From positions 14,821,290 through 14,885,289 of the forward strand of contig OX388316.1 of assembly GCA_947579605.1 (NCBI GenBank): a DNA stretch of 64,000 nucleotides, in the 5' to 3' direction. A model generated the notes under the pieces. The model did not search any database. It had not been told where the DNA came from and saw nothing but the letters and a program-made list of their open reading frames with translations. This stretch comes from Athripsodes cinereus. Taxonomy: Eukaryota > Arthropoda > Insecta > Trichoptera > Leptoceridae. Each line of letters begins with the position of its first letter. Position 1 is the first letter of the stretch. A program made the position numbers and the translations under genes. This document shows, one piece after another, positions 12,209 through 23,190 of the stretch.

Positions 12209-15115
12209 TTATATTACGGCTTTAAAATTCTCCGCCATTCTCTGCCTGAACTCAAACAGGGAATCCGCGAAAACATCCGACAAGTGTCCGTGAATGTTTC
12301 CCAATCTATGAATTCTATTCAAAGGTGAATTATATGCATAGTTGGTATCCACCACGTCACTATGAAAAGTTATTGCTTGGCGAGTGACCCTTGTCGGAAC
12401 ATGGTATGAGATCATCCCGCTCAACTCAAAGCAATTGAACAGTCCTCTCACAATCTTAAATAACAAAATCAAATCAGAAATCACACGCCTATCACAGAGA
12501 GTGTTCATATTCAAAAGCGACAATAAACAAGAGTAATCAATTTCCTCAACAGGAATTTGCATTAGATAGTTGACGTGTCTAAGAAATTTGCGCTGTATTC
12601 TTTCAATATTCTTAGAGTGGACCGCGTAGTAAGGAGACCATATAGGGGAGTTATACTCTACCTGACTCCTGACTAAGGATACGAACATAGTTTTAATTGC
12701 AGGTATGGACACAAAATCTCTGGCTGTTCTGAGTACAAATCCCAACATTCTCATTCCCCTGCTAGTGATATCCTCTATATGCGGAATAAAAGTTAAATGG
12801 TGATCGAAGATAATTCCCAAGTCCCGTATGGCATCAACGCGCTGTAAGACACTGTCCCCCAATTTATAATCAAATTTTAATGGATTTTTCTTTTTTGTAA
12901 ATGTAACAACCTGACATTTTTCAATATTTAAAAACAGCCTGTTAAGCTCACACCAAGTTCCCAAACTCTCCAGATTACCCTGCAATACCTGACAATCGTG
13001 TAAACTGTTTATCTGTTTAAATATTTTAAGATCATCTGCAAACAACAGATAGTTGACGTTTTCAAATATGGAACAAATATCATTTACGAAAAGGAGAAAA
13101 AGAAGTGGTCCCAAGTGACTACCTTGCGGAACTCCACTTGTAGCAATGAACCCATTGCCTTTCGTTGTATCCTTGCGCACCACAAGTCTCCTCTCACATA
13201 GATAGCTAGAAATCCATTCATGCAAATTACCACACACACCCAGCATTCTCAATTTGCTCAACAGTATATCATGTGGAACGCGGTCGAAGGCCTTGCTGAA
13301 ATCAGTGTAAACAGTGTCCACCTGAGATTTCTCAGCAAAGGCCCTCATGAGATGTTCTTCGTATATCATTAGATTAGTCAAAGTCGACCTTCCCTTAACA
13401 AATCCATGCTGAGCCTGATTAATCAATCCTTCCAAATGAGGGGTGATATAGTGTAAGACAATCGATTCAAAAAATTTAGGTATTGCGGACAAAATACAAA
13501 TGGGTCTATAATTTATTATGTTAGATTTATCTCCCTTCTTAAATATAGGAATGATGTAACTCTCCTTCCATCGTTCCGGGAAACAGCCTTTTTTCAGAGA
13601 TTCTCTAAACAGTATATATAATGGATAAGATATAGAAGAAGAGCACTGTCTCAAAAACATGTTAGGTATACCATCTGGTCCTGTTGGTTTTTTAATATTA
13701 AGTTTTTCCAATTCTTTTTTAACAAATGGGTATTCTATGACACAATCGCACAAATTGACTGATTCTGAATTCAATATATCTGGAATATGATCATCCTCAT
13801 CATTCGTGACATAAACACTCTTAAAAAACTGCTCAAACAAATTAACCATCTCAATATCATTAGTGCTATGGACACCATTATAAACCATTGAGTCTGGAAT
13901 GCGATCATCTTTACGACTTTGAGATTTTGCGAATTTCCAAAAATATCTAGCATCACTAAACACTTCATTCTCTACCTGAGTAATATATTCCTGATAGCAT
14001 TTTCTAGAAAGAATCCTACATGAATTCCTAAGCGAAGAGAATCTCTGGTAATCCTCCATACATTTTGTTCTTTTGTATTTAGCATGGCAACTCTTTTTTT
14101 CATATATCATTGCTTTTAATTCGCTGTTAAACCATGCAGGAAAATCATTAGGTTTGAAAGTTACAGTCGGCACGAATAGTTCAATAGCTGCATTCAAATA
14201 CTCATAAAAAATATCTAATTTGCGATGCAAACTCAAATCGCCATACAAAAAAGACCAGTGAGATGAATGTAAAAACTGATTGATTGAGTCATAGTCAGCC
14301 CTGTGAAAATTAAATAACTTCGTAGTACATGCTGGTTTCTGTAATTGGAAGTTGGGAACAATATTAACATTTAAAGGGGGATGGTGTTTGTCGGCAGATA
14401 AAAGCAATTCATCTGCCTGTGTAACTTCTACTTTAGAACAATTTGTGAAAACTAAATCTAAAATTTTGTTATTACTATTAACAACATAATTTTTTTGCAT
14501 TAAACCCAAGAAATGTGTCATATCCAGTATACTTCTTGATTTAGGACACTCGTTTAAACAAACAGTAGTACCATCCACTTCACGACTCTGAATAAGATCT
14601 CCAGCTTCAAATAGTCTCTCCTCACTATCGCACTCATTTACAGACCATCTGATGTTAGGCAAGTTATAATCACCTATAATTATCACTTTCGATTTCGGAT
14701 ACCTATTATTGAGTTGTTCGACATCCCTAGCATGTTGCTCATATTTCTCAGTCTCAGCATCTGGAGGAATATACACGCATCCAAAAATAGCTCCTGTCGA
14801 AGGTGATCCCACTTGAACGAAAACTTGCTCTAAAGAATTACCGACGATATTGATCCTCCTTGATTTTATCTGGTTACTGACTGCGATTAATACACCACCA
14901 CCTCTCTTCTTGTTGCTTGTACATTCATTTCTATCCTGTCTGTATAAATCAAAATTTACAAATCCAAGCTCAGATGTATTAATATTATTATCCAACCAGG
15001 TTTCTGACAACATAAAAACTTGATGAAGCAAAGTATGTAAACTAGTTTTAAAATCAGTCAATTTTGTTCTTATTCCTCTAATATTTTGATAATAGCATTT
15101 TAATGAGTATGTTAG
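12209..15115 (-). CDS. LINE ORF2: APE endonuclease plus reverse transcriptase
   Basis: Encodes the enzyme that nicks target DNA and primes reverse transcription of the element RNA. The frame has no ATG before the first conserved motif: it opens with 18 residues including YYQNIRG, the start of APE domains, read from CTA at 15115. Counting from the TTG at 15061, the APE motifs are SETW (E20), GDYN (130-133) and SADKHHPP (222-229). RT motifs are KGDKSNIINYRP (509-520), YTDFSKAFD (585-593), GVPQGSHLGPLLF (643-655) and FADD (674-677). About 968 residues including the upstream stretch, a normal length for jockey/CR1-like ORF2 and with no stop or frameshift inside. It is probably translated by -1 frameshifting from ORF1 (see 15115-15121). 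Clade assignment between jockey and CR1-like groups is uncertain. Confidence 0.9.
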   Translation of the reverse strand, partial: LTYSLKCYYQNIRGIRTKLTDFKTSLHTLLHQVFMLSETWLDNNINTSELGFVNFDLYRQDRNECTSNKKRGGGVLIAVSNQIKSRRINIVGNSLEQVFVQVGSPSTGAIFGCVYIPPDAETEKYEQHARDVEQLNNRYPKSKVIIIGDYNLPNIRWSVNECDSEERLFEAGDLIQSREVDGTTVCLNECPKSRSILDMTHFLGLMQKNYVVNSNNKILDLVFTNCSKVEVTQADELLLSADKHHPPLNVNIVPNFQLQKPACTTKLFNFHRADYDSINQFLHSSHWSFLYGDLSLHRKLDIFYEYLNAAIELFVPTVTFKPNDFPAWFNSELKAMIYEKKSCHAKYKRTKCMEDYQRFSSLRNSCRILSRKCYQEYITQVENEVFSDARYFWKFAKSQSRKDDRIPDSMVYNGVHSTNDIEMVNLFEQFFKSVYVTNDEDDHIPDILNSESVNLCDCVIEYPFVKKELEKLNIKKPTGPDGIPNMFLRQCSSSISYPLYILFRESLKKGCFPERWKESYIIPIFKKGDKSNIINYRPICILSAIPKFFESIVLHYITPHLEGLINQAQHGFVKGRSTLTNLMIYEEHLMRAFAEKSQVDTVYTDFSKAFDRVPHDILLSKLRMLGVCGNLHEWISSYLCERRLVVRKDTTKGNGFIATSGVPQGSHLGPLLFLLFVNDICSIFENVNYLLFADDLKIFKQINSLHDCQVLQGNLESLGTWCELNRLFLNIEKCQVVTFTKKKNPLKFDYKLGDSVLQRVDAIRDLGIIFDHHLTFIPHIEDITSRGMRMLGFVLRTARDFVSIPAIKTMFVSLVRSQVEYNSPIWSPYYAVHSKNIERIQRKFLRHVNYLMQIPVEEIDYSCLLSLLNMNTLCDRRVISDLILLFKIVRGLFNCFELSGMISYHVPTRVTRQAITFHSDVVDTNYAYNSPLNRIHRLGNIHGHLSDVFADSLFEFRQRMAENFKAVI

Positions 15116-15861
15116 TTTTTTGCATCGTGAGATCTGTTGTGTGTCTGTACTATCTTGGGTTTAGAATTAACCCATCGCACCGTTAAGTTGATTTCTCCAT
15201 TATTTCTTCTGGATTCTACTTCCTTCCACAATTGTGCAAGCTCATGTCTCTGTCGCTGAGTAAGATCATACTTAATCTTTATACCTCTATTCAACACCTT
15301 TCTGCTATTAAAGACGACTTGACTTGCCTGTTCCTTACTGGAGAACTCAATCTTGATTGGTCTAACCTTGTCTGGTTTCCTTGTACCTAACCGATATACC
15401 TTAGCTACTTTTAGGTTATTCGATTCATCAATTTCTTTCAATATATCAGCAACAGCGCCAGTGTCCTCCTGCATCCCGTTAAAAGACATAGCGGAGTTAC
15501 TCTCAGGAACGTTAAACACAATCACATTCTTCTCGCACAATCTTCGTTCTTCTATTTCATCAATCGTTTCATAAATTAAAGAAGCTACATTTTTAGGTGA
15601 TTGATCCTCACATCTTGATGCCAGCATGTCCTTCATACACTTATTTTCACCTTCTATATGAGCCATGTACGTAGCAGCGTGTCCATTACTTGTCATTAAA
15701 TCATTTGCTATGGAAATTATTTTAGCTATTTGATCTTTGTTGAATTTGCTATTAGGATCCATCACAAGATTAGTTAATTTCTTAATAGAATCACTTGAGG
15801 AAGAAAAATAATTTTTTGAGTTCATTTTAGTAGGTAAATCAGCTTTACTATTTGATGCCAT
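15112..15861 (-). CDS. LINE ORF1: nucleic-acid-binding protein
   Basis: A 249-residue frame from ATG at 15861-15859 to TAA at 15114-15112; a longer frame to 15927 starts only at a TTG, so the ATG is preferred. The middle carries ERRLCEKNVIVFNVPES and later VAKVYRLGTRKPDKVRPIKI followed by a basic RRNNGE / LTVRWVNSKPKI tail. That arrangement (helical N-terminus, RRM-like core, basic C-terminal domain) is typical of ORF1 proteins of LINEs that lack CCHC knuckles. Such proteins coat element RNA and form the ribonucleoprotein. It lies directly upstream of ORF2 in a different frame. The family call rests on motif layout, not on a search. Confidence 0.78.
   Translation of the reverse strand: MASNSKADLPTKMNSKNYFSSSSDSIKKLTNLVMDPNSKFNKDQIAKIISIANDLMTSNGHAATYMAHIEGENKCMKDMLASRCEDQSPKNVASLIYETIDEIEERRLCEKNVIVFNVPESNSAMSFNGMQEDTGAVADILKEIDESNNLKVAKVYRLGTRKPDKVRPIKIEFSSKEQASQVVFNSRKVLNRGIKIKYDLTQRQRHELAQLWKEVESRRNNGEINLTVRWVNSKPKIVQTHNRSHDAKN
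15115..15121 (-). promoter_or_regulatory. Canonical -1 ribosomal frameshift heptamer A AAA AAC
   Basis: On the minus strand the last ORF1 codons read GCA AAA AAC TAA, so A-AAA-AAC is in the X XXY YYZ register immediately before the ORF1 stop. A -1 slip makes the next codon CTA, which is exactly the ORF2 frame. The heptamer is one of the well-known efficient slippery sites of retroviral type. Sequence downstream is AU-rich and I could not identify a pseudoknot. Confidence 0.6.
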
Positions 15862-15927
15862 CTCTAATGTAAAATAAGCGGTGTCAGTCGGTAGAACAAA
15901 TAAACCTTTATTATTTAGTATGGACAA

Positions 15928-17500
15928 ATTGTTATTTATTCACTTATCACCGAAACCACTCAAGATAGAAAAGGACAGCCGCGGACTTTATTATTCAGAA
16001 TTTTATTTCCTGTTTAGCGGTGTTAATAGTTTTTTTTTCAGTACTTATTGAAAAGAGGCACTTTATAAAAATGCACTTTTGATTTATTAAACTTGGTATG
16101 ACTTATTAAATATTAATGGTATGGAAAAAAGAAAAATGAGGTTATAATCAGTTTTTAGTGGCGGTTCGAATGATATATAACACTATTTTTTCGGAAAATT
16201 TCGAAAAATTTTCCTCTGAGGGAAAGTTAATTTTCTCACTAACGGCTGAATTTAAGATAGGTTCCTCGCGAGGTTATTTTCGTGGCTTAATTTTCTCTAC
16301 ACAATAATACAAAATTTATTCTTGGTGCAGATTCGCTGGAAGCAGCGTTCACTTTGAAAGTTTTTTTTTTTTTGCGATATTTTTCACTATTTTCACAGTT
16401 TCTTTGAATAACTTCCACAAAAATAAATATATTTAAAATAAAACCAAATCACTGTATGCACTGAAAAATTCTCAACAAAATGATATATTGCAACATCAAT
16501 TTAACTCAGTTTAACTATTAAAAATACTAATAAAAACAAATACACAACACATAGTACCAAAACAAACGTCATGCGATAAAAATAAACATGGCTTTTTTTT
16601 TGATGATATGTGACAATTTAAATAAACAGACTTAAGAAGACTATAGATTGGAATCTTTAACGTTTGTACATGAGCCTTTACTTACTTATAGCATCTTCTG
16701 GATTCCTTGAAGTTAAAATATATATGACACATTAACAAATCACATTATTTTTATTACAATGTAGGAACCTACCTATTTACCTATGATGAATTCAAATATA
16801 AACAACTACGAAATGATTCGCCCGGTAACATTCCTAGAATTAGTATCATTAACTTCGTATTATGAGAAGAATAAAATATCTACACATAGATAGGTAGGTA
16901 CCTATTATAGTGATACATACCATTCATTATAATATGTACATAGTATCGTATTATAAGGATAAAAATGGTCATTAGTCCAATGTATCAAAAGTATACAATG
17001 TTTGACTATATTGAGTTCGTAATAATGTCACTGCTACTTGAAGTTTTGTGTAGTTATTTACGGTGTTTTTTTATGAACTCCTTTATCATGTGTCTTGAAA
17101 AAAAAAAATCACGGTAATTATAAGTGCAGTAGGTATGGTTGCTGTCCTCCATGAATAAGATTTTTTAAAAGAAGTGCCTAGATCTAATAGCTTTCTGGAA
17201 AACTTGTACAAAGTGAAGATATTGTATTCAGTTATGTGTGTATTTTTATATAAATAAAGTAAAGTAGGTATTCGAAAATCTTATTATACGATAATTGATT
17301 AGCTAGATCTCGTGTGTATGTGAAACGCTTGGAACTTTCTAAGGGAAAGAAGCATAAGGTTTATTTGTGTAAAGTTGTTCGACATGCAGGGATATCTATC
17401 TATGTTTTACAGGCTTTGATTAAATGGTTCGAATTTACCGGAATGAATGAACGTCGAATAAAAAATCACCGAGTACGTGATATAAACAATATGTTTCCAG
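15928..17500. other. LINE 5' region and AT-rich spacer
   Basis: The first few hundred bases to about 16400 are less AT-rich than the rest and probably contain the 5' UTR of the minus-strand LINE; its transcription start was not located. The remainder is AT-rich spacer. The plus-strand frame starting at 17314 runs into a LINE-tail-like repeat and shows no protein motif, so I do not call it a gene. Confidence 0.4.
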
Positions 17501-17640
17501 ATATTTATTTATTTATTTCACAAATCCACGGCGTGAGCCTTTTACATGTTCAAGAATACACGATACAAAAATCTAATTTCTCATTCATAACACAGTTGGA
17601 AAACAAGAATTTGCAAGGAACAAAACACAAAAGGAAATAA
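17501..17640 (-). repeat. Probable LINE 3' end with (AAAT)n tail
   Basis: Read on the minus strand, GGCTCACGCCGTGGATTTGT leads into AAATAAATAAATA. A GC-richer terminal block followed by a short tetranucleotide tail is the usual look of a 5'-truncated LINE or SINE 3' end. No coding motif remains, so the family is unknown. Confidence 0.35.
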
Positions 17641-17891
17641 TTTCATAACAATAATAATAATTTAAGTCAAATCATAAAATATTGGAGTGTCAGTAGGTAT
17701 AGAATGTCAATGAAATGTTTAGTACTTAATATGTCAAGAATTAAAATTGCAATAAATGTAGGAGATGTTAAGTACATAGAAGAAAAAAAATCTAAAGGAA
17801 ATGAAGGGGAGAATATGAAGGTTAGAATAAAGTAATCTAGTATTGGTTACTCTGCTTGTGTTAAAAATGGTATCATTAAAGAAACGTGATA

Positions 17892-18221
17892 AGATCTAGA
17901 GTTTGTGTGTTCACATTGTGAAAAGACATTTTAAACATATTTGATATCAATAAAACACTGTTTACTTTTCACTATTGATTTAATAATACTCAAGCGCTTT
18001 CGTCAAGTTAGTTTGTCTTAACTCCTCCTACTTCCTTACCCTTTCTTTTCTGTTTTTAGGTACCTACATATAAAAAATATTGTTGTTGCATGTGACTTTA
18101 AGAAAAAAAATTCTTGTAAGTAGTTCTCTTGAAAATGTCAAGCTAAGTTGACGAAAGCGCTTGAGTATTATTAAATCAATAGTGAAAAGTAAACAGTGTT
18201 TTATTGATATCAAATATGTTT
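17892..18221 (-). mobile_element. Inverted-repeat retroposon, Penelope-like architecture (copy A)
   Basis: Bounded by an 11-bp direct repeat GAAACGTGATA at 17881-17891 and 18222-18232. Inside, an arm at 17933-18017 is the near-perfect reverse complement of 18137-18221 (about 85 bp; the outer 72 bp appear identical), separated by about 119 bp. A 41-nt single-copy tail lies at 17892-17932. The right arm has TTGAAAA, T, a GTCAA/TTGAC stem and GAAA (18129-18156), then ATTATTAAATC and AGTGAAAAGTAAACAGTG. Same plan as 41750-42014. Penelope-like elements are known for terminal repeats in inverted order and hammerhead motifs, so I infer a truncated copy of one. Confidence 0.65.
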
Positions 18222-18232
18222 GAAACGTGATA

Positions 18233-19292
18233 TGATAGGAAATGTATGTCTGAAGTTCATGAATTCCATAATGTTATGAAAGAAGGAACAAAATACTATG
18301 TGGCATTTAAACGCTTGTTAAAAATCACACTGTAATTTACTCGGTGCAAAATGATATTGGATCACTGTTAAAAAGTATTGTTCCTTTTATTTATTCGTTT
18401 GAAACAACTTTATTACTCATCTAATTGTATTGTAGGCAGAAGTACATAATATAATAATCATAATATGATATACTTCTTATTAAAGTGTTATAACATTGTA
18501 TTCACATTATTAAAATAGTATTGTTATCAGTACTTAGAATCTTGCCAAAAGTAAATAAAAAAATAGAATTACACACACTTATGTAGATATTAATAATACG
18601 AACGAATAACTTCATAAAGAATTAGCGTCTTCTTAAACACTTGACTGAGTTTTCATGGTAAAAAAACGAATTATCCCAAGAACGTGAAACCTTGTTATCA
18701 CAAATGATACATATTAATGTATTCTAATAGGATATCTTTATTTTTTACACTCATAAACATACACGTTTGCTGATAAAGAATCCTTCTTAAAACGATATGA
18801 TAGTATTATTATTTATATCACCAAATAATATCCTAATTTTATAAGTAATAACTAATTTTTGATTATCGCAGGTTGTCTGATTATGAGACAAATTTTTAAA
18901 CGACGCACTTGTTTTATTTTATTAGCAATGTTAATAACCAATGCAACGAAGAATTTTACTAATATTTTGTGACAAAGCACCCACAATTGAGTTATGATTA
19001 TGGTTGCCAATTATTAAACATAAAATAAGTTTAGTTTCAATGTATATATTTTGTACCAACCTATGCGTTACATATTTTCATTGATATCACTAAATAATAA
19101 TCAATTTTAGAGTCTCATTTGTACCTAACATTAAAATAAGTTCGTTAACCCCATGAAGAATGATACAATCATATCATACCTGCAAACGAGAAATGATTGA
19201 ATATCGAGGTCAAGGAGTGGAAAAATGGCTAGGTACTAGTCTTCAACATCACAAGAGAATTTCCGATTAAACAGATGATTCGTCTAACACGC
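18233..19292. other. AT-rich spacer without recognised genes
   Basis: No coding motif or clear repeat boundary was seen; the sequence is AT-rich throughout. Confidence 0.5.
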
Positions 19293-19294
19293 TA

Positions 19295-19687
19295 CACTGA
19301 GAAAAATACTAACGAAATTTCACAACGAATCATTGGTAAGTATTCACTATGTCGGTGTTTAGGTAGTAGAATTCCATATGATTGACAATGTCCTCATAAG
19401 ACGAAAGACGTCTCTCTCACAAAATAAAATCTTTAGTAGAATAAACACCTGTTTTATTTTTCGACATTGGTAAGTACTATCAGATTAGGACCAGAGATCG
19501 TACAAACGATTCATTAGTACGAATCTATAATATTAACTCTTCGCAAACAAGTTGTTGGTAAATTTACCAATGATTTGTTTGCGAAGATCTAATATTATAG
19601 ATTTATACCAATGAATCGTTTGTACGATCTCTGGTCCTAATCTGATAGTACCGTACCAATGATTCGTTTTGAGTATTTTTCTCAGTG
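19295..19687. mobile_element. Tc1/mariner-like MITE, palindromic, with nested insertion
   Basis: Perfect 16-bp terminal inverted repeats CACTGAGAAAAATACT, flanked on both sides by TA (19293-19294 and 19688-19689), the target duplication of the Tc1/mariner superfamily. The interior is a long hairpin: the arm at about 19472-19560 is nearly the reverse complement of about 19566-19653. There is no transposase. A 122-bp retroposon is inserted at 19343-19464; the uninterrupted right arm shows what the left arm looked like before. Confidence 0.85.
19343..19464 (+). mobile_element. 122-bp hammerhead-like retroposon nested in the MITE
   Basis: Flanked by a 12-bp direct repeat CATTGGTAAGTA (19331-19342 and 19465-19476). 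Removing the insert and one repeat copy restores complementarity with the opposite arm of the MITE. The insert has TTGACAA, T, a GTC/GAC stem and GAAA at 19382-19406, then ACAAAATAAAATC and a CCTGTTTTATTTT end, parallel to the other hammerhead-like loci. Confidence 0.7.
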
Positions 19688-19689
19688 TA

Positions 19690-22000
19690 GGAAGAAGAAT
19701 ATGTCACAGAAATAAATGTTCATTCAATACCTTCCGTAGACACATCCATATGCTACTATTCCTTACTGGTTAAAACAACGAGTGAATTATGTCAGGTAGG
19801 CACTAGCACTATCCATAATAATATAATGTATAATGGGTACCCGGTATAGGTACCCGGTACATGGTACGAGTTACGTTACAACAGCAGCGGCCTAATGTGA
19901 GATTCTGAGATGCATATCTGATGCCGTAATGAGTGTCGAGTGAATCCGAAAACTAGTTTTTGTGAGAACGACACCATCGCAATCGGCTAAAGAGATCTAA
20001 TGTTGGAAACCAATGGTTCTCAACTCGAGTTTCTTGTATCATTAGAGGTACTATTATGATTCTGGTCTTAATAATTTAGGTTGTTCGTTCGTTAGGTAGG
20101 TTCTTAAATATGTTTTTTCGAATTTACATTCAAATAGACTTCTACAGATTTTAAAATTAAAATTCTTAATCCAAGTAGGTATAACACTTGGTTCTACCGA
20201 CAATACTCTTTTTCTGTATCTCAAATTATCAATGTATTATTTTTATATTCCTAATATAATGATATAGTGTCTATGTATCTTTATATAATTTTGGGTTAGT
20301 CGGAAGAGATCGCGCCATTGCAATAACCTTACCCTGTGTATAATAATAGTATTAAATTTGAATTAATTTCTCTATTAAATTGAATGCATTGTGATCAATG
20401 AACAGTAAAGAATGAATAAATGAATAAATGGCAAGTGTTTGCAGCAAGTGTTATTGCGAATGCAATATCTTCCAGCTAATCACACTTAAATTAACAAATT
20501 AAAAGTTTCACTGAGTTTTCATAAATCAACAATTATTTTTTTGTTATAAATTTGGTAAGTACCCTATTGTTTATGTTTCGTGGGTTTGATGCGACTATAA
20601 GTAGTTTGAGAAGCACAGATTTGACCAAACAAATTCTATACTTTAGTAAATACTGTCTCGGATAAAGTATTGTTGGGGAATTTTTATTTGGTATTTTTCT
20701 TAAATTACCTGTAAAATATTTAATCTGAACTAATGTGAAATGAGGTACATAATGATATAACCTAAAAACTACATAAGTATATGAGTACTCAACTGTTTAT
20801 TATTTACTTAATTATTTATTTATATTAGCATTCTAGACAAGATAGTAGGAACTATACATGTCACAATTTGTAATAACATGCCACCGCCTAATTATATTTA
20901 TTTAGAATATAGTTAGTACTGGATGAGCGTCATTGGAAAAGGTAATTCAATTGACGCAAAAACGCTTGGAATAAAATAGGCTGGTTTCTGTCCTGTGATC
21001 CTGGTGTTAAAAAAGGGATTTTTTTTTAATTACAGAGTTATTGCAGCGAATAAGAAATCAGTTGCATGTGTATTTGTTTTATTTTTGTGTAATGTTAGCA
21101 AAAAGATCGAAGCAATTATAAACAATACGGTTTTTAAGAAAGACAGTTTACAGTTTTTGTTCTCAGTTTATTTACATTGATCATCTTGAACATAATGCAA
21201 TCGTATAAAATTCTTTTAGAGGTACCTATTACGAAAATATTTTATATTTTTAATTCTGAGAGGAATATTAATATCACACAAGCAAAAATATCCGTTTCCC
21301 TTATATATAAAAAAAAAATATGCTTGCATTTAGGGATTAATTCAACCAATAATTTACGTCAAATAAATATTCAATCAAAAAATCTTTATCACTTTAATAT
21401 TTTGATAGGGTTCAAAAACGATCACCAGCTATTCGGATGGAAATTTTATTAAAGATAAGTAAACGTATCAAGAGTCAATCATTTAATATGATTTGAGTGG
21501 TCGGCATTGATATAAAGATCAATCGTTTATAAGATTAATCTATATAATCCAATTGAATTATCAATTTATAACACCCATACACCCATCTATCAGATGATAT
21601 TATTCCGATCAAATGGAGATCTAAGGATCTATCTACCTATTTAATAATATTATTATTATTATTTATCTATCTCCTATTCCACCGCAAACGGATATCTCAA
21701 TCAATTTTTATCAACACATTTATGAGGTCTTGTCACGATTCAGTTGTTCATGAATTTGATCAGCATCAGACCGTAGAACCTGATTATTTCCTTTAATTTA
21801 ATCACCTCCTCTCTATTATCTAGGATTTAATGTTTACTATTAAATCATAGAAAAGGATCTAATATACCTAGACTAAAATAATAGGTGAATATATAATTAT
21901 TATTTGTGGAGTTTGTTTTATAATTGGGTGCTTGTTTTATTTTTTATGGAGTATGAAATAAAAATATCTGCCATTTTATATCCATACACATAAAATTTTC
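19690..22000. other. AT-rich spacer with an old LINE tail
   Basis: Mostly AT-rich. A segment at about 20300-20440 reads GTCGGAAGAGATCGC, AATAACCTTACC and then GAATAAATGAATAAATGG, resembling degraded insect LINE 3' ends that carry a GGAAGAGATCGC block and a tetranucleotide tail. The frames at 20995-21180 and 21177-21452 are low-complexity and lack motifs. GGTTCTCAAC near 20020 and a facing GTTTGAGAAGCACAG near 20598 resemble hAT ends but have no matching target duplication. Confidence 0.4.
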
Positions 22001-22003
22001 TAA

Positions 22004-22407
22004 CGGGCTGTTTCACCACCTCTGGATAAAGTTCTAGATAACTATCCTTAGGATAAATTTATCTACAAGATAAACTGAAGCGAGCGTTTCACCACCTACA
22101 GATTTCTTACGGATTGTTATCCGCCAGATAGCAGTGGCAACGTTTTAATTTCATGCGTTTGTTGAATGAATGTATGCACGTAGGTAGGAATATATAAAAA
22201 TGTAATGTTTATTCCTAGGCAACGCACATGTCAACAAATTTTGACAGTTTAACACTATCTAAGACTTATCCGCCGGATAACTTATCTAGAACTTTATCTA
22301 TAGGATAGCGCTGTCAGGGAGTCGTGAAACGCATTTTTCGTATTATCCGTTAGATTTGTGTTGGATTGGCTATCCGGCACTTTATCCAGAGGTGGTGAAA
22401 CAGCCCG
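22004..22407. mobile_element. PIF/Harbinger-like MITE with perfect 28-bp TIRs
   Basis: The ends are perfect inverted repeats of 28 bp beginning CGGGCTGTTTCACCACC and continuing TCTGGATAAAG. Both sides are flanked by TAA (22001-22003 and 22408-22410), the 3-bp TWA target duplication typical of PIF/Harbinger. The 404-bp interior repeats GGATAA / TTATCC modules and has no transposase ORF. Short frames overlapping the right end are coincidental. Confidence 0.85.
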
Positions 22408-22410
22408 TAA

Positions 22411-23190
22411 ATGATTTTAAAATTACGATTCTATTATGTAATTTGTGTGTACTTTGCCTTAAAAAAACAATTAAATACTTTCTACATCTGTTGCTTACAA
22501 AATTTTCCAGGTTTTTCATTAACACAGTATTGATGCGAAATAAATTGTGGGCAATTGACTTACCCACTTTCCACAATTATAATTATATAATAAGCATCTG
22601 GAGTTCTTCATAAAATTGCATTGGAAATATTTAATATATCTTAAAGTATTCATATGGACAAATTTGAAATGAAAAATGTACCCATCTTTAAAAAATAAAT
22701 TCAAAAGATTTTAGAAGTTATTCAAGTTCCTTAAATCTTAAATAACTAATTATAATTTTGATAGTAAAAATAAAAAAAACAATAAAAGGTGCATTCAGTT
22801 GAAACAATCCCATTTACTTTCACGGTAAATTGTCCAAAAAAAAAACGAATCTAACCTGTTGTGTGAGTCCATTATCAGAGGCCTCGATTGATTGTAGATC
22901 GGTTTTTACAATGTCTTGTAATAATAAAATAATAATATTAATATATTCAAATTGAAGGTATTTAAGATAACCAAGTGATCAAATGCTTGTTTTTATAATA
23001 GGAATCTATTTTATAATATTATGAATGATGCAAATGAGCTGTGCTTGGTAGGTAACTAACTAACTCATCATGTTTATGATATTATTTAAGTTATACATAC
23101 TATATTTATTTAACTATTTATAATAGTGGTTCTCAACCTTAACACTAATGGATACTTTTATTATTTGAAACTTTCTTGTTTCTAAAAAGT
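22411..23190. other. AT-rich spacer without recognised genes
   Basis: No coding motif. The overlapping plus and minus frames at 22356-22704 start in or beside the MITE end and conflict with one another. A TGGTTCTCAACCTTAA at about 23130 resembles a hAT terminal repeat but no partner end was found. Confidence 0.5.

Noticed and set aside
17314..17640. 108-codon plus-strand frame
   Set aside because: Runs through a reversed retroposon tail and shows no conserved motif.
20017..20613. hAT-like MITE from GGTTCTCAAC and GTTTGAGAAGCACAG ends
   Set aside because: Ends match only loosely and no 8-bp target duplication flanks them.
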